From assembly GCF_963664555.1 (NCBI RefSeq), contig NZ_OY761461.1, forward strand, positions 3,162,001 through 3,226,000: a DNA stretch of 64,000 nucleotides. Reading direction: 5' to 3'. This stretch comes from Labilibaculum sp. (GTDB lineage: Bacteria; Bacteroidota; Bacteroidia; Bacteroidales; Marinifilaceae). The notes below the pieces were generated by a model. It worked only from the letters and a program-made list of their open reading frames with translations. It was not told where the DNA came from and searched no databases. Position 1 is the stretch's first letter. Every line of letters starts with the position of its first letter. The position numbers and the translations under genes were made by a program. Positions 52,381 to 59,691 of the stretch are shown here, piece by piece.

Positions 52381-54741
52381 ATGAAAGTAAGAAATTACCT
52401 GTTAATGTTACTGTTGATTCTTGCATGGAATCAGGAATCCAAAGCACAATCAAATAGTAAACTGTACTCCCAAACCATTCGGGGAACCATCATCGATCAT
52501 GAAACCAAACAAGGACTTATTGGAGCTAATATTGTGATTCTAAATTCCGATCCATTTAAGGGAACGGCGAGTGACATGGATGGCAATTTCATTTTAAAGC
52601 AGGTCTCTATTGGCCGAATTTCCATACACATTAGCTGTTTAGGCTACGAAGCAAAAAACATCGCAAATATTGAAATAGGTTCAGCTAAAGAAGTTGTTCT
52701 GAAAATTGAATTAATCGAATCGCTTACACATATCGAAGAGGTAACAGTTCATCCGAAAACAGCCAAACACGAAACTTTGAATAAAATGGCTACTGTAAGT
52801 GGTCAGGCTTTCACCGTTGAAGAAACCAGCAGGTATTCGGGATCTTTGAACGACCCTGCCCGTATGGTATCAGGTTATGCCGGTGTTTCGGGCGACGGTG
52901 AGGGCTCAAATGAAATTATTGTACGAGGCAACTCTCCCAAGGGAATTCAATGGCGAATGGAAGGAATAGAAATACCAAATCCAAATCATTTTGCCGACGA
53001 AGGATCAACCGGAGGTGCAATTAATGCTCTAAACAGCAGCATGCTGAGCAATTCCGATTTCTTCACGGGTGCCTTCACTGCAGAATACGGAAATGCCTAT
53101 TCCGGAATATTCGATATTAATTTACGTTCGGGTAATAACGCCAAACACGAACAGGCCTTTGGATTTAGCACTTATGGTATCGATTTTACTGTTGAAGGTC
53201 CTCTAAAAAAGAATTACTCCGGCTCTTATTTAGCCAACTATCGCTATTCTTCACTTGAACTGTTGGATAATATCGGATTGGTAGATTTCGATGGTGTTCC
53301 CAAATATCAGGATGGATCGTTTAAAATTGTACTCCCTACCCAAAAAGCTGGTAAATTCACTCTATTTGGTCTTTTGGGAAAAAGCAACATCCTGGCTAAG
53401 GAAGAGAATGATGAGGAAACGATTACTCTTGGGGAATACAATGTCAATTCAGATCTTACTGTAATTGGAATATCAAACCTTTTGCCCATTGGTAAAAAAT
53501 CGTACCTGAAAAACACTTTAGCCTACTCAGCAACCAATACTCAAAATGAATCAAGAATCTTAGGTGATGACAATACTATGTTTGTTGCCTTAAATGAAAA
53601 ATATCAACACAATTACTTTAAATATGTCAGCACATTCAACACAAAACTAAATGCTAAAAACAGTGTAAAGGCCGGAATTGAATACACCCGTTTGGGTTTT
53701 GACATCAAGAGTGTTAACGACTTTAAAAATACCGGAGCATTTACAACAGATGTAAATTCCGAAGGTAAGTCTCATTTATTCCAATCCTTTGTGAACTGGA
53801 AATACAGAATTACATCAGACTTCACTGTAGTAAGCGGAGTGCATGCAAGTTATTTTAAATTGAATAATGATTACACCATTGAACCAAGAGTTGGATTGAA
53901 GTATCAGTTTTTATCCAACCAATCATTTTCCTTTGGCTTTGGTATGCATAGCAAAACAGAGAGTCTGTCCACCTATTTCGTTCAATTGCATGATAATGAA
54001 AACAATACCTACACGCCAAACAAAAATTTAAAAATGAGCAAAGCCATACACTATGTACTTGGCTATAACAATCAGCTGAACTACAACCTGCATTTAAAAG
54101 CAGAGGCCTATTATCAGGATTTATATGACGTAGCTGTTGAAAACGACCCAAACAGTAAAATAGTACTTCAGGATATAAAAGAGGGTTTGGCCAATTTTGA
54201 TTTTGTAAACGAAGGTACTGGTAAAAACTACGGTTTGGAGTTAAGTCTGGAACGATTCTTCCATAACAATTTTTACTATTTGCTTACCGGATCTTTATAC
54301 GAATCAAAATTTACAGCCTTAGATGGTATTGAACGCAATTCAAGATACAATGGAAATTATGCGACCAATCTGCTTATTGGAAAAGAGTATAAAGTTGGAC
54401 AAAATGATCAGAACAGAATTGGTTTAAATGGAAAAATAACATTCAGAGGAGGACAATATTATACACCTGTAGATTTGATGAAAAGCCAGAAGGCTGGAGA
54501 AACGGTATATCTCGCCAATAGTGAATTCAGCAAACAAGGAGATGATCTTTTTATTCTGGATGTTTCGTTCTCCTACAAACTAAACCGCAAAAAAACCCAG
54601 CATGAATTCAAATTTGATATTAAAAATGCAAGTAATAATAAGACCAAAATATTGGAAAGATATAATGAAGCAACTCATAAAATAGAAGATGGTGAACAAC
54701 TGTCTTTATTGCCTAGTTTGCAGTATATACTTTACTTCTAA
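52381..54741 (+). CDS. TonB-dependent receptor with carboxypeptidase-regulatory-like domain
   Basis: A 786-residue outer-membrane receptor with a signal peptide ending SKAQ, a carboxypeptidase-regulatory-like sandwich (about 31-118; IRGTIIDHETKQGLIGANIVIL), a plug (about 125-245; EIIVRGNSPKGIQWRMEGI) and a beta-barrel ending LPSLQYILYF. It lacks the SusC signature and no susD follows, so it probably imports something other than large glycans, such as a metal chelate or cofactor. It has its own ECF-type promoter (52315) and lies before the sigma gene, separated by a terminator at 54774. Confidence 0.92.
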   Translation: MKVRNYLLMLLLILAWNQESKAQSNSKLYSQTIRGTIIDHETKQGLIGANIVILNSDPFKGTASDMDGNFILKQVSIGRISIHISCLGYEAKNIANIEIGSAKEVVLKIELIESLTHIEEVTVHPKTAKHETLNKMATVSGQAFTVEETSRYSGSLNDPARMVSGYAGVSGDGEGSNEIIVRGNSPKGIQWRMEGIEIPNPNHFADEGSTGGAINALNSSMLSNSDFFTGAFTAEYGNAYSGIFDINLRSGNNAKHEQAFGFSTYGIDFTVEGPLKKNYSGSYLANYRYSSLELLDNIGLVDFDGVPKYQDGSFKIVLPTQKAGKFTLFGLLGKSNILAKEENDEETITLGEYNVNSDLTVIGISNLLPIGKKSYLKNTLAYSATNTQNESRILGDDNTMFVALNEKYQHNYFKYVSTFNTKLNAKNSVKAGIEYTRLGFDIKSVNDFKNTGAFTTDVNSEGKSHLFQSFVNWKYRITSDFTVVSGVHASYFKLNNDYTIEPRVGLKYQFLSNQSFSFGFGMHSKTESLSTYFVQLHDNENNTYTPNKNLKMSKAIHYVLGYNNQLNYNLHLKAEAYYQDLYDVAVENDPNSKIVLQDIKEGLANFDFVNEGTGKNYGLELSLERFFHNNFYYLLTGSLYESKFTALDGIERNSRYNGNYATNLLIGKEYKVGQNDQNRIGLNGKITFRGGQYYTPVDLMKSQKAGETVYLANSEFSKQGDDLFILDVSFSYKLNRKKTQHEFKFDIKNASNNKTKILERYNEATHKIEDGEQLSLLPSLQYILYF

Positions 54742-54773
54742 GGCTAAATAAAACAGACTAAAACAAATAAACA

Positions 54774-54808
54774 CCACGCAAGAATCGCAAAAAACGTTCC
54801 TTGCGTGG
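54774..54808 (+). terminator. Hairpin terminator after the TonB receptor gene
   Basis: Perfect 9-bp stem CCACGCAAG (54774-54782) and CTTGCGTGG (54800-54808), 32 bases after the stop. The downstream run is AT-rich but not a pure T run. Confidence 0.65.
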
Positions 54809-54861
54809 CATTCTATTTATATATCAGAGCTTTAATTAATTTACATCATAAAAAAAACATT

Positions 54862-54869
54862 TACCTTTG
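54862..54869 (+). promoter_or_regulatory. -7 element (TACCTTTG) for the FecI-type sigma gene
   Basis: An exact match to TAnnTTTG, 22 bases before the TTG start at 54891. This suggests the sigma gene is read by the housekeeping sigma factor, unlike the three genes with the TAGGG motif. Confidence 0.5.
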
Positions 54870-54890
54870 TTGCTCTTAACTAGCTTAACA

Positions 54891-55466
54891 TTGACTACAG
54901 AAGAAACAATACGATCGGAATGTATTAACAGAATAGATTTCGAAACTTTGTTTAACGCCCATTACAGTCGTTTGTGTTCTTATGCCTATAATTTTCTGAA
55001 AGAAGAAGAAGGATCCGAAGAAGTTGTTCAGGAAGTTTTTTTCAAACTATGGATTCACCGACACGATATTCACATTGAAAGTTCAATGGAATCCTATTTA
55101 TTCCGTGCCGTTCGAAACTCCAGTCTAAATCTGATTAAACACATCAATATCCGCGAAAAATACAAAGAACATAACCGACAAGAAATCGAATATTCCGAAC
55201 GCCTGGAAAATGATCCGATGAATGTTTCCGAATTGGAACTTAAAATCAGAAGCAGTATTGATCTGTTACCAGAACAACGAAGGAAAATATTTATTCTAAG
55301 CAGATATGAGCAACTCAAATACAAAGAAATAGCTGATAAATTGGGGATATCTGTTAAAACAGTAGAAAATCAAATGGGAAAAGCCCTGCAATTTTTGCGA
55401 AAGGAATTGGCAGACTATCTCCCGTTGCTGCTTCTATTCTTCCATCATTTTTTTAACGGTGAATAG
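54891..55466 (+). CDS. FecI-type ECF sigma factor
   Basis: Sigma factor of the Bacteroides expansion family. No ATG precedes region 2; TTG 54891 (LTTEETIRSE) is the best start because the -7 element at 54862 rules out the longer frame. Region 2 contains FNAHYSRLCSYAYNFLKEEEGSEEVVQEVFFKLW and region 4 contains LLPEQRRKIFILSRYEQLKY, split for length, then KEIADKLGISVKTVENQM. It ends with the family-typical hydrophobic LLLLFFHHFF tail. It should drive TAGGGk-N12-CAATTGTC promoters and be held by the FecR protein encoded next. Confidence 0.92.
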   Translation: MTTEETIRSECINRIDFETLFNAHYSRLCSYAYNFLKEEEGSEEVVQEVFFKLWIHRHDIHIESSMESYLFRAVRNSSLNLIKHINIREKYKEHNRQEIEYSERLENDPMNVSELELKIRSSIDLLPEQRRKIFILSRYEQLKYKEIADKLGISVKTVENQMGKALQFLRKELADYLPLLLLFFHHFFNGE

Positions 55467-55489
55467 GGTTAAACACAATTACAATTGTC
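55464..55489 (+). promoter_or_regulatory. Shared ECF-type promoter motif, copy B
   Basis: TAGGGT (55464-55469), 12 bases, CAATTGTC (55482-55489). The first three bases are the stop codon of the sigma gene. It lies 62 bases before the FecR ATG and is the most degenerate of the three copies. Confidence 0.55.
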
Positions 55490-55551
55490 ATACTTATAAA
55501 GAACAATACACCAAATAAAAGCAATACCCGATTAAGAGAAATTAATTGTGC

Positions 55552-56577
55552 ATGAAAAACGATAACCTACATATTAATGATACATTCCTTGCCAAATTCC
55601 TTTTGGGTGAAACCAACAAGGAAGAGCAAAACATGGTTATTCGTTGGCTGGAAGAAAAGGACGAAAACCGCAGACATTTAGATCAATTGGAACAAATTTG
55701 GCTGGAAAGCGGCAAATTAAATCCTCATCCAATTTCGGTTAATAAAAAATCAGCGTGGGCAAAGCTATCTTCCCGGTTGGATCAGCATGAAAAAACCCTC
55801 TCCCCGTCTATTCAACGGTTTTCCCGATTTAGAATTGCTTTAATCAGCTCTGCAGCGGCATTCATTCTTATTCTTTTTGGTATTTTCAATTGGTATTCCG
55901 ATGATTATACTCAAACAGAAGAATTCTTACTGACCAACACCAGCCAATCTACCATTCAGGATAGTTTACCTGATGGATCAAAAATTTATTTGAATAAGTT
56001 CGCTCACATTAGCTACCACACCTCAAAAACCAAGCAACGCATTGTAAATTTGCAAGGTGAAGCTTTCTTTACTGTGAAAAGAGACACTCTCAGACCATTT
56101 ATTGTTAATGCAGGTATTGGCGGCGTTAAGGTATTGGGGACAAGCTTTCAGGTGAAGATGAAAGAAAACGGAGATATTCTTGTGGATGTGAATTCCGGTA
56201 AAGTAGAACTATTCCGCCCAAATAAAACTCAAACCGATACCTTGCACATGATTTTAACCAATAACGAAGGAGGCTTAATTTCGAGCCAACAAGATACTAT
56301 TATAAGATTGACAAGCAATTCTTCGGCTTTTTTCTGGGTTGATAAGAGATTGTCTTTCAGAAATAAACCCTTAAAAGAAGTATTCAAAGTACTTGAATCC
56401 TGTTATCAAATCACTATAAAATCAGACAATCCTGAAATAAACAATCTGTACTACTCTTCTTCATTCATTGATGAAAATGCTGAAAATGTGATTAAAGTTA
56501 TCTCAAAGACATTTAACTTAACTTACAGCAAAAAAGAAAACACGTTTATGATATCATACCCGGAAAAGAATGAATAA
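55552..56577 (+). CDS. FecR-family anti-sigma factor (DUF4974)
   Basis: A 341-residue single-pass protein. ATG 55552 is preferred to the longer TTG frame. The cytoplasmic part (about 1-90) binds the sigma factor; a transmembrane helix (about 97-116) precedes the FecR domain (about 130-230; DSLPDGSKIYLNKFAHISY, FIVNAGIGGVKVLGTSFQV) and the DUF4974 domain (about 265-341; LSFRNKPLKEVFKVLESCYQ). It is expected to release the sigma factor when contacted by an outer-membrane protein's STN domain. The next gene, which has an STN domain, overlaps its stop by 8 bases. Confidence 0.93.
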   Translation: MKNDNLHINDTFLAKFLLGETNKEEQNMVIRWLEEKDENRRHLDQLEQIWLESGKLNPHPISVNKKSAWAKLSSRLDQHEKTLSPSIQRFSRFRIALISSAAAFILILFGIFNWYSDDYTQTEEFLLTNTSQSTIQDSLPDGSKIYLNKFAHISYHTSKTKQRIVNLQGEAFFTVKRDTLRPFIVNAGIGGVKVLGTSFQVKMKENGDILVDVNSGKVELFRPNKTQTDTLHMILTNNEGGLISSQQDTIIRLTSNSSAFFWVDKRLSFRNKPLKEVFKVLESCYQITIKSDNPEINNLYYSSSFIDENAENVIKVISKTFNLTYSKKENTFMISYPEKNE

Positions 56578-58420
56578 AATTGCCCTGATTCTATCAATAA
56601 CAATAGCCTGTATTCTCTGCACCATGAAGATACAGGCTCAAAACTTTCTGGAAAAGAAGATCAACCTGGAAGTTACAAATCAAAGTACGGAAACAACAAT
56701 GTTTATTCTAGAGAAACTAGGAGGCTTTAACTTCTCTTTCGATGCAATGTTACTCGACCCAAGTAAAATGATTTCGATTAAGGGCAAGCATCAATCTCTC
56801 GAAGAAATATTGGATGAACTTTTTAAAGGAAGATTGACCTATAAAGTGATCGGTTCGCATGTTATCTTACAATCGAAAAATAAGTCTGGTTTGAGCAGTA
56901 CAATGTGGGTTTTATCTGGTGTGATTACAAATTCAAACGGAAATCCACTCGAAAATGCAATTGTTTATGAGGTGAATCGGCAAGCTTCATTCATTACCAA
57001 TCCTAACGGAAAATACCTGCTGCATTTAGAAGGCAATCAAAATTCTGCTATTAACTTTAGCTGCAAAGGATACAAAGACACCATTGTCTATGTTCAGGCT
57101 GGTAAAAAACAACAGCTAAATATTGTTCTTAAACCATGGCAGGCACAAAGCATCTTTAAAACAGAACCAGCTTTTGCCCAAAACTTACATTCCAGAACCA
57201 AAGCAATTAATTGGGCCTACACCAATAAAGAGTTGCAGGATATTGGTTTTGTCAACCTGATGGTGACGAACAAAGCGCTCTATATCTCCAACAACCTCAA
57301 TGTGAAAGAAGTACGATTTGTTCAGGTATCATTTATTCCCTCTTGGGGAACCAATCAATTAACAAATGGACTGGTTACAAACAAATTATCTATGAATATT
57401 ATCGCCGGATATTCGGCAAATATTGAGGGGTTCGAAATTGGAAGCGTAGCCAATATCATCCGGCAGGAAATGAATGGTGTCCAAATTTCCGGCGTTGCGA
57501 ACGTAGTGGGTGAAGATGTGCATGGTGTTCAAGCTTCCGGTGTTGTCAATACAAATCTGGGAAACATGGATGGAGTTCAACTAGCTGGAGTAATTAACAG
57601 AGTAAAAGGCGATATAAAAGGCCTTCAAATGAGTGGAGCCATAAATTCTGCTGCGGCAAAATCATTGGACAGCGTCCCCTACAGAGGTTGGAACGGACAA
57701 ATCAGTGGAGGAATTAATCTGCATGGTGGTGAGCGAATTAATCTGCAGGTTGGTGGTGTCTACAATCAGGCAAACTCGGTAGATGGTCTTCAAATTTCGG
57801 GGGCAATTAATATGGTGAGAGGGACAACCAATGGGGTGCAAATATCTGGGATTTACAATCAAACAGACAAGTTGAGGGGCATACAAATTGGTCTCATCAA
57901 TTTTGCCGACACTATTGAAAATGGTTTTCCGATTGGATTGGTGAATATCATTAAAAACGGCTACCACAAATGGGAACTTTCAACCGATGAGTCGTTCTAC
58001 TTTAATGCAGCCTACAAAACGGGTGGCAAAAATCTTTACAGTTTTCTAAAAATTGGAGCGGGTAAATATCTTAACGCTGCTTATGGTATTGGCTGCACAA
58101 GCAATACCAACCGTAAATTTTCAGTCAATCTGGATGTGTCTGGTTCTTCCCTTTTTAACACTGATTCAGACTACGATGTTTTTGCCGGTGATCTGTACCG
58201 GGCTCAGCTGGGTCTTACAATTAAACTGAATAAAAACATCACCCTTAGTACGGGTCCATCTTACAATTTCTGTAGTCCGGATAAAGAACAAAATCAGATT
58301 TCAAAAATTAATTTCTCCAGTAAAAACACCATGTATTTTGGAAATTATTATCTGGATCAAGCTGTTGCAACACTTAAAAATCAATATTGGCTTGGCTGGC
58401 AATTCGGCCTTAGATTCTAA
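56570..58420 (+). CDS. STN-domain surface repeat protein (GVQISGVxN repeats)
   Basis: A 616-residue exported protein overlapping the FecR gene by 8 bases. Parts: signal peptide ending IQAQ; STN domain (about 27-100; LEVTNQSTETTMFILEKLGG); carboxypeptidase-regulatory-like sandwich (about 110-190); about nine repeats of roughly 16 residues (about 275-470) with the pattern xxGVQISGVxNxxxxx, resembling the LA_2272-type surface repeats known from Leptospira; and a C-terminal beta-rich, barrel-like region ending WQFGLRF. STN domains normally signal from TonB receptors to FecR. Here the STN domain is on a repeat protein and no TonB barrel or plug is seen, an unusual arrangement. Function is unknown. 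Confidence 0.8.
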   Translation: MNKIALILSITIACILCTMKIQAQNFLEKKINLEVTNQSTETTMFILEKLGGFNFSFDAMLLDPSKMISIKGKHQSLEEILDELFKGRLTYKVIGSHVILQSKNKSGLSSTMWVLSGVITNSNGNPLENAIVYEVNRQASFITNPNGKYLLHLEGNQNSAINFSCKGYKDTIVYVQAGKKQQLNIVLKPWQAQSIFKTEPAFAQNLHSRTKAINWAYTNKELQDIGFVNLMVTNKALYISNNLNVKEVRFVQVSFIPSWGTNQLTNGLVTNKLSMNIIAGYSANIEGFEIGSVANIIRQEMNGVQISGVANVVGEDVHGVQASGVVNTNLGNMDGVQLAGVINRVKGDIKGLQMSGAINSAAAKSLDSVPYRGWNGQISGGINLHGGERINLQVGGVYNQANSVDGLQISGAINMVRGTTNGVQISGIYNQTDKLRGIQIGLINFADTIENGFPIGLVNIIKNGYHKWELSTDESFYFNAAYKTGGKNLYSFLKIGAGKYLNAAYGIGCTSNTNRKFSVNLDVSGSSLFNTDSDYDVFAGDLYRAQLGLTIKLNKNITLSTGPSYNFCSPDKEQNQISKINFSSKNTMYFGNYYLDQAVATLKNQYWLGWQFGLRF

Positions 58421-58522
58421 ACATTTATAATCTGATTCAACACAAAGAACATGAAAAGATATGGATGCACTTCTGCATTCTTCTTATTTTCTTTCCTAGC
58501 ATCATTTTTTTGAAATTGTAAA

Positions 58523-58548
58523 TAGGGGTATCTCCCACTACAATTGTC
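58523..58548 (+). promoter_or_regulatory. Shared ECF-type promoter motif, copy C
   Basis: TAGGGG (58523-58528), 12 bases, CAATTGTC (58541-58548), 36 bases before the ATG at 58585. It is closest to copy A, both continuing with TA after TAGGGG and with a TCCT-like run after CAATTGTC. Confidence 0.65.
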
Positions 58549-58584
58549 CTCCTTCTATAAGATCATAAAATCAAATTTATAGAA

Positions 58585-59634
58585 ATGACAAAAGTAAGAA
58601 TTGTACTAGCATGCATGATACTGAGCTTAGTAAGCCCGGCTATTGCCCAAAACCACACAAAATATCAAGTCGGCTTTGTTTCTCCTATCGGAACCAATGG
58701 AACAAATTCAATCAACTACATCAACGATTATTCCTTTAACTTACTGATAGGGATTAATGGTGGTGTAAATAAAATGGAAATTGGCGGCTTAGCGAATTAC
58801 AACCAAGGAAAAACAAATGGATTTCAACTTGCCGGAGTTACTAATGTTACCAGAAACAAAGCAGATGGCTGTATAATTGCCGGAGTCGCTAACTTGATAA
58901 TTGATGATGCAAAAGGATTTCAGCTTTCTGGTGTAGGCAATATTAATTCCAGGAATTCAAATGGAGTAATGATATCCGGTGTTGCCAATATCACAAAAGA
59001 AAATGCCAAGGGGTTTCAGTTGTCCACGGCAAACATCACCAAAAACAAATTAAATGGTGTGCAAATAGGAGCTTTCAACTATGCAAAAATCCTAAAAGGA
59101 AGTCAAATAGGTGTTTTTAATCTTGTCGACAGCCTTGAAAGCGGCACACCAATAGGCCTTTTCTCTATTGTAAAAGGAGGTTATTATGCGCTTGAAATTT
59201 CTACCAATGATGTTATTCACGCTAATTTAAACTACAAAATGGGTGTTGAGCATTTCTATACCCTATTTACAGTTGGATTTGATAGATACAAGGGCAAAGA
59301 TCTTTTTAAATACGGCACCGGATTTGGAAGTTTACTCCCCATTGGTCAAAGATACAAGTTATCCATTGAAGCAACATCAAACCAATTGGTATACGATAAC
59401 GACTGGAGTGAATTAAATCTTTTAAACACATTGCAAACCAATTTTCATTTTCACTTTACTCCTCAATGTTCCCTCTTTGCCGGCCCTACCCTTAATGCTT
59501 ACATAACCAATAAGAAAGTTGGTGAACAATATGGAACAATAGACATTCCCCACACGATCTACGATCATACAAGCAGTAAAAACAAATTATTTGTATGGAT
59601 TGGTTTTAATGCTGGTGTTTCATTCCAATTTTAA
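58585..59634 (+). CDS. Surface repeat protein (GVQISGVxN repeats), without STN
   Basis: A 349-residue exported protein with a signal peptide ending AIAQ. It has about seven repeats of roughly 16 residues (about 60-205; TNGFQLAGVTNVTRNK, SNGVMISGVANITKEN) and a C-terminal beta-rich region (about 210-349) that matches the end of the larger repeat protein upstream. It is a shorter paralogue with the N-terminal STN and sandwich domains missing, and has its own ECF-type promoter. The repeats may form a beta-helix at the cell surface; this is inference. Confidence 0.75.
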   Translation: MTKVRIVLACMILSLVSPAIAQNHTKYQVGFVSPIGTNGTNSINYINDYSFNLLIGINGGVNKMEIGGLANYNQGKTNGFQLAGVTNVTRNKADGCIIAGVANLIIDDAKGFQLSGVGNINSRNSNGVMISGVANITKENAKGFQLSTANITKNKLNGVQIGAFNYAKILKGSQIGVFNLVDSLESGTPIGLFSIVKGGYYALEISTNDVIHANLNYKMGVEHFYTLFTVGFDRYKGKDLFKYGTGFGSLLPIGQRYKLSIEATSNQLVYDNDWSELNLLNTLQTNFHFHFTPQCSLFAGPTLNAYITNKKVGEQYGTIDIPHTIYDHTSSKNKLFVWIGFNAGVSFQF

Positions 59635-59647
59635 CCGAAACTAACAA

Positions 59648-59680
59648 AAAAGAACCGCAATTGTGTAATGCGGTTCTTTT
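59648..59680. terminator. Bidirectional terminator between the repeat protein and ovoA
   Basis: Perfect 12-bp stem AAAAGAACCGCA (59648-59659) and TGCGGTTCTTTT (59669-59680) with A and T runs on both sides. It lies between convergent genes. Confidence 0.88.
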
Positions 59681-59691
59681 GTTTTCATGAA

